A stretch of DNA of 64,000 nt from Martelella lutilitoris (GCF_005924265.1 NZ_VCLB01000005.1:310001-374000), one strand, 5' to 3'; shown: positions 8,917 to 17,934, counted from the stretch's first letter. Numbers and translations are program-made. The notes: a model not told the origin generated them from the sequence alone.

Positions 8917-9953
8917 GCGCTGACGATTACACCCGCCTGCGCATGACCTGGCTTGATCAGGTCTATGACGACGAAGCCCTGAGCAAGGGCGTTGCAACCA
9001 ACATTGCGTTCTTCATCTCCAAGCACTTCAACCGGCAGCGGTTCAAAGACAGCGGCATCTTCAGCGCATGGCCCAGCTATGCCACGTTGGCTGAAAAGGT
9101 CGGCTGCACGGAAAGGACCGTTCAGCGCGCCGTCGGCCTGCTGAAGGCACGTGGCCACCTGAAGACCAAAGGCAAGGGCGGCCGAAACTGCACGTTGACC
9201 TACTTCGCCATCCTGAAGCGTCCGGCCGAAGCAGAAGCCTCCGAAGACCCCGAAATGACCACTCAAAAAGGTAGACACACATGTCCACGTTTGAATGAAG
9301 ACGAGGTTTCTGCAACGTCAAAAGGTGGACATTCCGCGCCCGAAACGTGGACATTGGACGGTGCAAAAGGTGGACACCCATGTCCTACAAACACTTTGAA
9401 TAAATCTTTGAATGAAATCTCTGATATCGGCGCAAGGACGGAAAACGAACCGACACCGCAAACGCTACACCCAGCCGACCGGCAGAAGGCTCGGGAGGAA
9501 GGGAGCGAGCTGGACGTTCAGCGCATCACACCGGCGGCAGCGGCCGTTGCTGTGCTGTCTGCCCTGATCAAGGGACCGGGACCGTTGCCACCGCCACCGC
9601 CTATCGTTCGAAGAGATCCACGGCCGGAATGGCTGATGGATCATCAGGCGCAGCATGGCTGGCCGAACGTCTACGACAATCTCGGTAACCCCGAATGCTG
9701 GGCAGACGCTTTCGATGATCTGGCTTATGAGATGGAGCCTGTTGCGGCTTCGAAGGACAATCGCCTGTGGCGTGAATGGGCAGCGGTCTATCGCGATAGA
9801 GGCTGGCCACTGCCGCCTGCGCATGGTCAGCTTGTCCATTTCCCCGATTGCGGCCCGAAGGGCTTTGACGGCTTCCTCAAGCGCCTTGAGGCCTCTCTGA
9901 CCGATCAGGCCATCAGCGAGGCGGGAAACGTGCTGAGGATCGCGTCACGATGA
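8913..9953 (+). CDS. Winged-helix replication initiator-like protein
   Basis: A 346-residue protein with a winged helix-turn-helix at about residues 55-100 (SYATLAEKVGCTERTVQRAVGL), the arrangement of phage and satellite replication proteins such as lambda O. The middle (residues 115-165) is hydrophilic and encoded by DNA that holds directly repeated iteron-like sequences. The C-terminal third (residues 205-346) has WLMDHQ...GWPNVYDNLGNPECWADAF and no helicase or primase motif. No DnaC-like loader or primase is adjacent, so it would depend on host or helper replication proteins. It overlaps the preceding gene by ATGA. Regulation rather than replication remains possible. Confidence 0.6.
   Translation: MSADDYTRLRMTWLDQVYDDEALSKGVATNIAFFISKHFNRQRFKDSGIFSAWPSYATLAEKVGCTERTVQRAVGLLKARGHLKTKGKGGRNCTLTYFAILKRPAEAEASEDPEMTTQKGRHTCPRLNEDEVSATSKGGHSAPETWTLDGAKGGHPCPTNTLNKSLNEISDIGARTENEPTPQTLHPADRQKAREEGSELDVQRITPAAAAVAVLSALIKGPGPLPPPPPIVRRDPRPEWLMDHQAQHGWPNVYDNLGNPECWADAFDDLAYEMEPVAASKDNRLWREWAAVYRDRGWPLPPAHGQLVHFPDCGPKGFDGFLKRLEASLTDQAISEAGNVLRIASR
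9266..9385 (+). repeat. Iteron-like repeats inside the replication gene
   Basis: Two 21-bp repeats at 9266-9286 and 9365-9385 share 19 of 21 bases (consensus aaaaggtRgacacMcatgtc plus c). A shorter copy, aaaaggtggacattcc, is at 9320-9335, and a half-copy cgtggacattgg is at 9346-9357. They are followed directly by an AT-rich run (9386-9425). Repeats plus an AT-rich element inside the initiator gene is the layout of the lambda origin within gene O. Confidence 0.55.
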
Positions 9954-10129
9954 CAGACGGTAGCGATACAGCGAAGGCTTGCGGAACGCTGCCACGGGTA
10001 GCTCAGCCGGGCGAATTGGCAGGAAGATTTCAAAGATGCTGGACGCTGGCAGGGTCGGAAAGAAACCGGCCGCTGAGGACCGGGGGTGGTCTTAAACTTT
10101 CGGCCGTTTTCCGGGACCGGCGCGGGTAG
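9950..10129 (+). CDS. Possible 59-residue ORF, or non-coding junction region
   Basis: An open frame of 59 codons starts with ATGA overlap on the stop of the replication gene. The product would be basic and Gly/Arg-rich with no recognised motif. The DNA near its end (about 10075-10135, rich in CCGGGACCGG-type GC blocks around an AT core) resembles the non-coding end sequences I associate with cohesive-end phages using P27-type terminases. It may therefore be a packaging site rather than a gene. Nothing further is seen up to the ATPase start at 10317 apart from AT-rich DNA likely to hold its promoter. Confidence 0.25.
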   Translation: MTDGSDTAKACGTLPRVAQPGELAGRFQRCWTLAGSERNRPLRTGGGLKLSAVFRDRRG

Positions 10130-10316
10130 GTTTGCGCGAGAAATTTCCTAATTAGCGAGAAAAAAGCCTAATGATCGCGTAATGGCCAGAAGCCGGGTTC
10201 CGATCTTAGAGTATTCATTTTTTGAAATGCGTCGTATATTTTCCGAAGCTAACACGCTTCGGGCTAAGAAGTTCATTCTTATGATCTCGTAACTTTTGAG
10301 GGGATAGGGGGAGAGA

Positions 10317-11759
10317 ATGCCGGTTTTCGATGACAAAACGATAGCAAATATGTTCGGCGCTGAAGATGCGGAGAATGAAGCTCCGGAAAGATTGAAAGAG
10401 TACTTCTTTAGAAATAAAGCATATGAAAGCTTGAAGGCGGATTTGCCTATTAGGATTTTGGTTGGATACAAGGGGGTGGGAAAAAGTGCGCTTTTAAAGA
10501 TATGTAACATAGAAGACATTGAAGATGATATGCTTTCTCTTTGGGTTAGGCCGAATGATATATTCGGTTCTGTTGATACATCTGCAAGTAGCTTTCTGCA
10601 ACTTATTGAGAATTGGAAATCAGGACTATCTACACTGATTGTTCGTAAGGCCTTGGAGGGGTGCGAGCAGTACGACGAAGCAGATGCTGTGAATAAAATT
10701 ACTGGTGGAGCTCGGCATTTGATCTCCTCGCTTTACAGTCATTTTGAAAAGGTGCTGGGTACATCGAGTGGCGATGCAAAGCAGGTTATGCAGCGTTTCC
10801 TAAAAGAGAAGAAAATTCGAATATACCTAGATGACCTTGATCGAGGCTGGGAAGGAAGGAAGGAGGATATTCAGAATATTTCGGCTCTACTCAACGCGAT
10901 ACGAGACATGGCCGGCGAAGATCGAAATATTCAATTTCGTGTAGCGCTGAGGACAGATGTGTACCATCTGGTCAGGACATCCGATGAATCAACCGACAAG
11001 ATCGAAAGTAATTTAGTTTGGCTTAGCTGGTCGAACCATGAGATACTTGTAGCAATGGTCAAGAGAGTCACAACTTATCTTGGAGACAATTTCAATCAGG
11101 ACTATCTTCTGGAGTTAAAGCAGGATCAACTTATCAAGCTTCTAGATCCTGTTATAGAGCCTAGATTCAATGGTCGTGGAAAGTGGGAAAATATATCTAC
11201 CAGAAGAATACTAATGACGCTTACGCGACAAAGACCAAGGGATTTAATAAAATTATTCTATTACTCCGCAAAGGAGGCTCACAGATTGGATTCCACGGTT
11301 ATAAAGTCAACTCACCTGCAGAATATATTCGTAAAGTATAGTAGTGAGAGGCTTACGGACGTAATAAATGAATTCAAAACAGAGGTTCCAAATCTGAAAT
11401 TGGTTCTTCTGGGTATGCGACAAACAAAAAAAGAAAGAGAAGAGGGAATAGGTCCGATTTTTAGCGACGATCAACTAGTGACTAAAATGAAATCTGCACT
11501 GCGTACAGGCCATATATATTTCAAAAATGGAGAAGCAGTTTATCCATTGACCATGGCGAGATTTCTGTATCGCTGCGATTTCATCACCGCTAGGGTTGAT
11601 CACGACAATGAGATAGTCAGAAAACACTTTTCGGACAATCAACTTTTGGCCGAACCGCAGGCCCAGTTTGGATTCAAGTGGGAAATTCACCCCGCCTACC
11701 GTTGGGCGCTGGAGCCTCAACAGGGTGCTGAGAATCTGCGCTTTGACCTAGTTGCTTAG
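10317..11759 (+). CDS. P-loop ATPase, AT-rich cargo gene
   Basis: A 480-residue ATPase. The Walker A motif is GYKGVGKS (residues 50-57) and Walker B is IRIYLDDLDRG (about 167-177), followed by a sensor-like segment (FRVALRTDVYHLVR). The rest is helical with no recognised effector domain. It resembles the Sll1717-type P-loop ATPases often found as accessory genes. Base composition is clearly more AT-rich than the flanking phage genes, with rare codons such as ATA and AGA. It interrupts the step from replication gene to portal. A defence or exclusion role is an inference from location and composition; I see no partner gene. Confidence 0.7.
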   Translation: MPVFDDKTIANMFGAEDAENEAPERLKEYFFRNKAYESLKADLPIRILVGYKGVGKSALLKICNIEDIEDDMLSLWVRPNDIFGSVDTSASSFLQLIENWKSGLSTLIVRKALEGCEQYDEADAVNKITGGARHLISSLYSHFEKVLGTSSGDAKQVMQRFLKEKKIRIYLDDLDRGWEGRKEDIQNISALLNAIRDMAGEDRNIQFRVALRTDVYHLVRTSDESTDKIESNLVWLSWSNHEILVAMVKRVTTYLGDNFNQDYLLELKQDQLIKLLDPVIEPRFNGRGKWENISTRRILMTLTRQRPRDLIKLFYYSAKEAHRLDSTVIKSTHLQNIFVKYSSERLTDVINEFKTEVPNLKLVLLGMRQTKKEREEGIGPIFSDDQLVTKMKSALRTGHIYFKNGEAVYPLTMARFLYRCDFITARVDHDNEIVRKHFSDNQLLAEPQAQFGFKWEIHPAYRWALEPQQGAENLRFDLVA

Positions 11760-11830
11760 GCAGCTTTGTCCCCAGATGTCCCTAATTGTCGCCTGCCGTG
11801 ATGCGGGGGTGAGGGGGCATAAAATGGTCT

Positions 11831-13021
11831 ATGAAGATATGGCCATTTTCCAAAACCGAACAGAAATCCTTATCCGAACCGACTGAGGCGGAGCTTGCGC
11901 TGTTTACCGGCAGCACGGGTTCCGGCTCTGGCGTTTCGCTTGCGGTGGCGTTGACGGTTCCAGCCGTTCAAAGCGCCATCCGCCTGATTTCCGAAGCCTG
12001 CGCAACGCTCGATATCCGGGTGGAACGGCGCGAGGGCACGACATGGACGCCGGATGCAGCGCACCCGGTTTCGAAACTCCTGGCCGACAGGCCGAATGAC
12101 TGGACCTCAACCTTCGAACTGATCCGCGATCTTGTCGCAACGGCGCTGACCCATGACCGGGGTGCCGTTGCCTGGATCAATCGTGTCGGCGGCGAGGTGC
12201 GGGAAATCGTCCGTTACGAGTCGTCGCATGTGACGGTGGACTTTTCCACCGATGGCCGGAGCGAACCGCGCTTTCGTATCAACAACCGCCCGGAAGATGC
12301 TGGCAACGTGATCTACCTGCGCGGCCCGTTCGGCCGGTCCTGCCTGTCTCTGGCGGCCGATGCTATCGGCACAGCGAAGGACATGGAAACCCATGCCCGC
12401 AAGCTGTTTCGCAATGGCGCGCGGCCGTCCGGTGTGATCGAGATGGCAAAGGGGCTGGGTGACGAAGGCCTCAAGAAGATGTCTGTCGCTTGGCGCAAGG
12501 CCCATGAGGGCACGGACAATTCCGGCCGCACGGCCATTTTGTGGGATGGCGCGACCTTCCGCCCGATCACCTTCAATTCCACCGACGCGCAGTTTCTGGA
12601 AAACCGCAAATTCCAGATCCTCGAAATCGCCCGTGGCTTTCGTGTGCCGCCATCGATGATCTACGACCTTGAGCGGGCCACATGGTCGAACTCCGAGCAG
12701 ATGGGCAAAGAGTTTCTGTCCTATACGCTGGAGCCTTGGCTGCGCGCCCTTGAGGGCGCTTTCCGCGTGGCGCTGTTCACCCCTGAAGAACGCGCCGATT
12801 ATCGCCTTGTCTTCGACCGTGACGACCTGACCCGTGCCGATCTCACCCACAGGGCCACGGCGATTTCCTCGTTGATCTCTTCGCGCGTTCTCAACGCCAA
12901 TGAAGGCCGCCACTGGCTGGACCTGCCGCCCTACGAGGGCGGCGAAGCCTTTTCCAACCCGCATATCAACACCGATGCCGACGCTGCCAAGCCTGACGCG
13001 ACCGGCAAGGGAGACGTTTGA
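11831..13021 (+). CDS. HK97-family phage portal protein
   Basis: A 396-residue portal protein that forms the dodecameric DNA gate of the capsid and docks the terminase. Family marks are the N-terminal helix with VPAVQSAIRLISEACATL, the wing segment ending YLRGPF, and the clip/stem stretch FLENRKFQILEIARGFRVPPSMIYDLERATWSNSE (shown in part). It opens a packed head operon; the protease starts four bases after its stop. Length is near the lower end for the family but complete at both ends. Confidence 0.92.
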   Translation: MKIWPFSKTEQKSLSEPTEAELALFTGSTGSGSGVSLAVALTVPAVQSAIRLISEACATLDIRVERREGTTWTPDAAHPVSKLLADRPNDWTSTFELIRDLVATALTHDRGAVAWINRVGGEVREIVRYESSHVTVDFSTDGRSEPRFRINNRPEDAGNVIYLRGPFGRSCLSLAADAIGTAKDMETHARKLFRNGARPSGVIEMAKGLGDEGLKKMSVAWRKAHEGTDNSGRTAILWDGATFRPITFNSTDAQFLENRKFQILEIARGFRVPPSMIYDLERATWSNSEQMGKEFLSYTLEPWLRALEGAFRVALFTPEERADYRLVFDRDDLTRADLTHRATAISSLISSRVLNANEGRHWLDLPPYEGGEAFSNPHINTDADAAKPDATGKGDV

Positions 13022-13024
13022 ACC

Positions 13025-13537
13025 ATGGAACGCTTCTTCATTGAAACCAAACTGGCTGTTCCAGACGACAGCGGCGCAATCGAGGGGCTGGCATGGCCCT
13101 TCGGTGCGCCTGATCGCGTGGGCGACGTGATCGAGAAAGGCGCGTTTGCGGGCATCTCCCTGCCGCTGCCGATGTTGTTTGCCCATGACCATGGCGATCC
13201 GGTCGGCACCTGGACGGACGCTTTCGAAGAGGCCGACGGGCTGAAGGTCAAGGGTTCGCTTCTGGTGAACGATCTCGCCCGCGCCCGCGAAGTCCATGCA
13301 CTGGTGAAGGCCGGTGCGGTGCGCGGGCTTTCGGTCGGTTTCGTCACCCGCAAGGCGGCTCCCCGCAAGGGCGGCGGTCGCACCATCACCGCGCTTGAGC
13401 TGATCGAAGTCAGCCTTGTGACGGTTCCCATGCATCCCGGCGCACATGTCGCAAGCGCCAAACACGCCATCCGGGCTTTGTCTCTGGCCGAAGCCCTCAA
13501 CCGCGCCACGGCGCATCTCAAAAAGGTAAACAAATGA
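13025..13537 (+). CDS. HK97-family prohead protease
   Basis: A 170-residue serine protease that cleaves the scaffold region of the capsid protein during maturation. The catalytic histidine is in LFAHDH (about H54) and the nucleophile in GLSVGF (about S103), with an acidic residue in LELIEVSLV (E125/E128) as the third member. It overlaps the capsid gene by four bases (ATGA), suggesting translational coupling. Catalytic residues are intact, so the head module looks functional. Confidence 0.93.
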   Translation: MERFFIETKLAVPDDSGAIEGLAWPFGAPDRVGDVIEKGAFAGISLPLPMLFAHDHGDPVGTWTDAFEEADGLKVKGSLLVNDLARAREVHALVKAGAVRGLSVGFVTRKAAPRKGGGRTITALELIEVSLVTVPMHPGAHVASAKHAIRALSLAEALNRATAHLKKVNK

Positions 13538-14703
13538 AACACCTTCACATGCAGGCGCTGGCAGGATCGGCGCAGATCATCACCAAGACCGGCGGCGAAG
13601 ACGACCCGGCCGGTATCGTCAACAAGGCGCTGGAAGACCTCACCCGCACGGTGGACGACCGCCTGAAGGCCGTCGAAGAAAAGGCCGGTTCCGACAAGCT
13701 GGAAGAGCGCCTGAAGGCGCTTGAGACCAAAGCCAACCGCCCCGATGGCGGCTTTGGCGGTTCCGGTCATGACGATATCACCGAAGAGCGCAAGGCCTTC
13801 GCCGCTTACCTCACCCGTGGCGATGCCATGCCGTCGGAAGAGCGAAAAGCCCTGACGGTTTCCTCCGATCCCGGTGGCGGCTATCTGGCCCCGGCCGAAA
13901 TGGCCAATGAGTTTATCCGCGATCTCTACGAGTTCTCGCCGGTTCGCTCTGTGGCAACCGTGTCTTCGACCGGCGGGGCGTCGGTGATCTATCCCAAGCG
14001 CACCGGCATCACCAACGCCACATGGGGCGGAGAGACGCAGGAACAGCAAGAGTCTCAGCCGGGCTTCGGGCAGGCGGAAATCCCGGTGAAAGAGCTGAAG
14101 ACCTATGTCGATGTCTCCAACCAGCTTCTGGCCGACAGTGCCGGACAGGCAGAGGCGGAAGTCAATCTGGCCTTGTCGGAAGATTTTGGCGTCAAGGAAG
14201 GGGCCGCCTTCGTTAACGGCAATGGCGTGCTTCAGCCGGAAGGCTTCATGACCAATGCCGATATCAAACCGCTTGCCAATGGCCATGCCGCCAATATCGA
14301 CCCGGCCGCGCTGATCGCGCTTCTCTATTCGCTGCCCGCGACCTATCGCAACCGGGGCGCATGGGCGATGAACGGCACCACGCTTGGCCGTCTGCGGACG
14401 CTGAAGGATGGCGACGGCCGCTTTCTCTGGCAGCCCAGCTATCAGGAAGGCCAGCCGGAAACGTTGCTCGGTCGTCCCGTTGTCGAAATGACCGATATGC
14501 CCGGCATCGAGGAAAATGCCTTCCCGATCATCTATGGCGACTTCTCGGCCTATCGCATCGTGGACCGCATCGGCCTGTCCGTCCTCGTCAATCCCTACCT
14601 GCTGGCAACCTCCGGCCTGACCCGCATTCACGCCACAAGGCGCGTGGGCGGCAAGGTGCTGCAGGCGGCCCGTTTCCGCAAGCTGAAGATGGCCACGAAG
14701 TAA
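13534..14703 (+). CDS. HK97-family major capsid protein
   Basis: A 389-residue capsid protein. Residues about 25-75 form the charged coiled-coil delta (scaffold) domain that the protease would remove, ending near the RKAFAAYLTRGD segment. The mature part begins around residue 105 with LTVSSDPGGGYLAPAEM, a classic HK97-fold start, and ends with TRRVGGKVLQAARFRKLKMATK (given in part). It contains the expected E-loop and A-domain regions. Complete and uninterrupted. Confidence 0.95.
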   Translation: MKHLHMQALAGSAQIITKTGGEDDPAGIVNKALEDLTRTVDDRLKAVEEKAGSDKLEERLKALETKANRPDGGFGGSGHDDITEERKAFAAYLTRGDAMPSEERKALTVSSDPGGGYLAPAEMANEFIRDLYEFSPVRSVATVSSTGGASVIYPKRTGITNATWGGETQEQQESQPGFGQAEIPVKELKTYVDVSNQLLADSAGQAEAEVNLALSEDFGVKEGAAFVNGNGVLQPEGFMTNADIKPLANGHAANIDPAALIALLYSLPATYRNRGAWAMNGTTLGRLRTLKDGDGRFLWQPSYQEGQPETLLGRPVVEMTDMPGIEENAFPIIYGDFSAYRIVDRIGLSVLVNPYLLATSGLTRIHATRRVGGKVLQAARFRKLKMATK

Positions 14704-14727
14704 GCCAAACACCGAAAGGACATTCCC

Positions 14728-15108
14728 ATGCGCGATCTCGCAAACAACATTGCCGTTCGCACGGCCCTGACACCCGGCATTGCTACCGCCACGAAAGACG
14801 GCCCGGTCATTGACCTGCAGGGCTTTGACAGTGCGGCCGTGATCATTGGCACCGGCGGCATTGCCGGTGACGGCGATTTTACCGCCACGCTGGAAGAAAG
14901 CGACGACGGCGAGGACTTCAGCGCCGTTGCGGCCGACCAGCTCGACAGCAACACGCCGGAAACCCTTGCCGCCGATAGCATGACCAGCATCGGCTATCGC
15001 GGCTACAGGCGCTTCCTGCGGCTTCACCTGGCGAAGAACAGCGGCACGTCGATTGCCGTTGCCGCCATTCTCATTCTCGGCAGCGCATCGACGCGGCCGG
15101 TCCACTAA
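14728..15108 (+). CDS. Small phage head protein
   Basis: A 126-residue protein directly downstream of the capsid gene, in the place of decoration or head-accessory proteins. It is predicted to be rich in beta strands (VIDLQGFDSAAVIIGTGGI, DGDFTATLEESDDGEDFSAV), a composition common in small head proteins found beside HK97 capsids. No transmembrane or catalytic motif is seen. A decoration role is inferred from position and composition. Confidence 0.7.
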   Translation: MRDLANNIAVRTALTPGIATATKDGPVIDLQGFDSAAVIIGTGGIAGDGDFTATLEESDDGEDFSAVAADQLDSNTPETLAADSMTSIGYRGYRRFLRLHLAKNSGTSIAVAAILILGSASTRPVH

Positions 15109-15244
15109 CAGGGGGGATCATTGACGGCGACGCGGCCCGCCGAACAGCGACAAGTCACCTGCCACCCCCTGCACCAATTCTTTGGTCCGAACGGTTCAAG
15201 GTGACACGGCCGCCCTTATTCAATCCCCACCCGGAGAGACAGAC

Positions 15245-15625
15245 ATGCCGAAGAAAGGCGCGCGCGTTTGCGGCTATTGCGGCAAGCTTCATGACAGCGG
15301 CATGCGCTGCGAGCGCGTTGCCAAGCAGAACCGGGACCGCAAGGCCCGGTTCGATGCCAAGCGGCCATCTGCCCGGCAGCGCGGCTATACCGCCGAATGG
15401 CAGCGGGAAAGCAAGGCCTATCTGACCGCACACCCGGTCTGCATGCGCTGCGGTTCACCGGCTGCCCTTGTCGATCATATCCGCCCGCACAAGGGCAATC
15501 ACGATCTCTTCTGGGACAAGGCCAACTGGCAGCCGCTTTGCACGCCCTGCCACAACAGCGCCAAGCAGGCGGAAGAGCGGCGCATGATCTCCAACGGAAA
15601 GAAGGAACGGCGATGGCTATCGTAA
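15245..15625 (+). CDS. Phage HNH endonuclease
   Basis: A 126-residue HNH nuclease. Zinc-binding cysteine pairs (CMRCG, and CTPCH near residues 99-103) frame the active site VDHIRPHKG with the DH dyad near residue 78, and the N in ANWQPLC. In cos-type phages and capsid-forming satellites such nucleases stimulate terminase cleavage at cos. The start at 15245 has GGAGAG six bases upstream. The 136 bp before the gene carry GC-rich short repeats of no clear identity. Confidence 0.92.
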   Translation: MPKKGARVCGYCGKLHDSGMRCERVAKQNRDRKARFDAKRPSARQRGYTAEWQRESKAYLTAHPVCMRCGSPAALVDHIRPHKGNHDLFWDKANWQPLCTPCHNSAKQAEERRMISNGKKERRWLS

Positions 15626-15921
15626 GCCTTGAACAGGCAAAGCTTCACCTGCGTGTCGATTTTGACGATGACGACGCGCTGATCGAAAACCAGATGATTG
15701 CAGCCCAGAACCATATCGAACGGCTTCTGGGCTTTCGCATTGAAAAGACCTTTGGCAGCGAAGGACAAGACCCGATCCCGGCATCCCTGCAACAGGCCGT
15801 ACTGATGCTCACCGGCCATTGGTACGCGAACCGCGAGGCCGTGCTGATCGATGCCAGCCCGCGCTATGTGCCGCTGGGCGTTCGCGAGATCGTCAACGAA
15901 TACCGCAACTGGAGCTTTTGA
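15613..15921 (+). CDS. Head-tail connector protein, gp6-like
   Basis: A 102-residue adaptor of the gp6/YqbG type: SLEQAKLHLRVDFDDDDALIENQMIAAQNHIE (in part) is the hallmark start, followed by the helix AVLMLTGHWYANREAV. These proteins form a ring under the portal that completes the head and receives the tail. Here it is the only head-tail interface protein, so it would be the surface that accepts a tail made elsewhere. It overlaps the HNH gene by 13 bp and ends two bases before terS. Confidence 0.85.
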   Translation: MAIVSLEQAKLHLRVDFDDDDALIENQMIAAQNHIERLLGFRIEKTFGSEGQDPIPASLQQAVLMLTGHWYANREAVLIDASPRYVPLGVREIVNEYRNWSF

Positions 15922-15923
15922 CC

Positions 15924-16343
15924 ATGGGCACGACACGCGGGCCGAAGGCGGCACCCCATGCGCTGGAAGACGCCTTCACCGAAGCCCCGCCCATGCCCGA
16001 CAGCCTGCCGGAGGCCATGACCGGCGAATGGGATACGGTGGTGAGCGATCTCACCGAACGGGACATTCTGAACGAAGCCATGCTGGGCACGGTCGAAACC
16101 TATATCCGCGCCAAGTGGAACGAGCGGCAGGCACAGAAGGCCATAGACGAGCATGGGGCGGTGGTGCGGGCATCCGACGGCAGCTTGAAGCAAAACCCCG
16201 CCAGCAGCCTTCTCGGCAAGTCTCAGGCGGTCATTGTCCGGCTATCGGCCGAACTTGGCCTGACACCGGCCTCACGCGCCCGCTCCGGCATGAAACAGGA
16301 CAAGGATGATGACAGTGACCAGTTCGGCCTCTTCAGTTTCTGA
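15924..16343 (+). CDS. Phage terminase small subunit, P27 family
   Basis: A 139-residue small terminase. The N-terminus is a proline-rich lead (MGTTRGPKAAP) followed by helices that include WDTVVSDLTERDILNEAMLG and the late segment NPASSLLGKSQAVIVRLSAELGLTPASRAR (in part), diagnostic of the P27 family. It recognises the packaging site and hands DNA to TerL. It overlaps terL by 38 bp. Confidence 0.9.
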   Translation: MGTTRGPKAAPHALEDAFTEAPPMPDSLPEAMTGEWDTVVSDLTERDILNEAMLGTVETYIRAKWNERQAQKAIDEHGAVVRASDGSLKQNPASSLLGKSQAVIVRLSAELGLTPASRARSGMKQDKDDDSDQFGLFSF

Positions 16344-17934
16344 CGCTTACCCTGACTGGATCTATGACGGTTCCGAGATCCCCGATCCCTTCGGCTATGG
16401 CGAGCGTGCCGTTCAGTTCCTGCGCATGCTGCGCCACCCGAAATCCCGGCTTCCCGGCCATGCCTTTGATCTCACCGAATGGCAGGAGCGGATTGTCCGG
16501 CGCATCTATGGCCCGTGCGATGCCAACGGCCGCCGGATCGTGCGCAATGTCGCGATGCTTCTGCCGCGCGGCAATCGCAAGACCTCGCTGGGCGCTGCCC
16601 TTGGCCTTCTCCATACCATCGGCCCGGAAGCAGTGCCCGGTGGCGAGGCGATCTTTGCCGCATCCGACCGCAAGCAGGCGCGCATTGCCTATGATGAAGC
16701 CATTGGCATTGTCCGGGCGATCCCGAAGGCGGAAAGCCGCCTCAAGCTCACCGACAGCAAGAACAGGCTGACAGCGCCGCGCAGCAATGCGTTTCTGGAG
16801 GCGATCTCTGCCGATGCAGGCACCCAGCACGGCCGAACCCCAATGTTTGCCCTCGTGGATGAACTGCATGCGTGGAAGAAACGCGAGCTGTGGGACGTGG
16901 TGCGCACGGGCCTGACGAAAGTGCCAGGATCGCTTTTGATGGTCATATCCACGGCCGGACGCGGCAGCGAGAATGTTGCGGCCGACTTTTACGACTATGC
17001 CCGCAAGGTCGCCCGTGGCGAGATCGATGATCCCGGTACCTTGCCCATTCTGTTTGAAACCCCGCGCGATGCCGACTGGCGCGATGAAGCGCACTGGTAC
17101 CGGGCCAATCCCGGCCTTGCCGATGGCTTCCCCGATATCGATGGTCTGCGCCAGCTTGCCCGCGAGGCGCAGGAACGCCCCGGCGAACGCGAGGCCTTCC
17201 GCCAGCTTCATCTCAATGTCTGGCTGGATCATTCCGCCGACCCGTTTGTCGATATGCTGATCTATGACGAAGGCAGCTTCCCCGTCGATCCCGACGAGAT
17301 GGAAGATAAGCCGTGCTGGATCGGTGTTGACCTGTCAGCCGTCAGCGACCTGACCGCCGTGGTCGCCGCATGGCGCAATGGCGACGGCTATATCGTCCAT
17401 CCATGGTTCTTTTGCCCTGAAGACAATCTGCGCGGCCGTGCCGACCGTGACGGCGTTCCATACCCTGAATGGGCCGAACAGGGCCATATCATCCCGACAC
17501 CCGGCGAGGTGATCGACTACCGCATTGTCGAGGACCATATTCGCGAACTCTGCGCCCGCTTCGATGTGCATGAAATCGCCTTCGACCCGCACATGGCGCG
17601 CAATATGCTCAACAATCTTCAGGAAGACGGTTTCCCGGCCGTGGAAATGCGACAGGGCTGGGTGACCATGGCCCCGGCGATCAAGGAACTCGAACGCGCC
17701 ATTCTCGGCCGTCGCCTGATCCATGGCGGGCATCCGGTGCTACGCTGGAATTTTGAAAACATCGCCATTCACACCGATGCAGCGGGCAACAAGGCCTTCC
17801 ACAAGGGCAAGAGCAAGGATCGCATTGACGGCGCTGTTGCCGCCGCCATGGCCATCAGCCGTGCGGCTGCTGGGGAAAGCAGCCTGTCCGTTTATGACAG
17901 TGAGGAATGGTCAGAGGCGATGGCGTATTTTTGA
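16306..17934 (+). CDS. Phage terminase large subunit
   Basis: A 542-residue packaging motor of the P27-partner type. The ATPase has Walker A LLPRGNRKTS (residues 85-94) and Walker B FALVDELHAW (about 181-190, D185 E186), with coupling motif VISTAG near 213. The nuclease domain starts at WIGVDLSAVSDLTA (D342) and has the later acidic metal site KDRIDGAVAAA near residue 500. All key residues are present, so packaging competence is likely. It ends the + strand head operon; the next gene is convergent and AT-rich. Confidence 0.95.
   Translation: MMTVTSSASSVSDAYPDWIYDGSEIPDPFGYGERAVQFLRMLRHPKSRLPGHAFDLTEWQERIVRRIYGPCDANGRRIVRNVAMLLPRGNRKTSLGAALGLLHTIGPEAVPGGEAIFAASDRKQARIAYDEAIGIVRAIPKAESRLKLTDSKNRLTAPRSNAFLEAISADAGTQHGRTPMFALVDELHAWKKRELWDVVRTGLTKVPGSLLMVISTAGRGSENVAADFYDYARKVARGEIDDPGTLPILFETPRDADWRDEAHWYRANPGLADGFPDIDGLRQLAREAQERPGEREAFRQLHLNVWLDHSADPFVDMLIYDEGSFPVDPDEMEDKPCWIGVDLSAVSDLTAVVAAWRNGDGYIVHPWFFCPEDNLRGRADRDGVPYPEWAEQGHIIPTPGEVIDYRIVEDHIRELCARFDVHEIAFDPHMARNMLNNLQEDGFPAVEMRQGWVTMAPAIKELERAILGRRLIHGGHPVLRWNFENIAIHTDAAGNKAFHKGKSKDRIDGAVAAAMAISRAAAGESSLSVYDSEEWSEAMAYF

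Noticed and set aside
9990-10015. A stretch resembling a tRNA D arm (gtagctcagccgg)
   Set aside because: No acceptor, anticodon or T arm can be built around it.
12931-15105. A 724-codon open frame opposite the protease and capsid genes
   Set aside because: It crosses several well-identified head genes, and its product has no recognisable feature.
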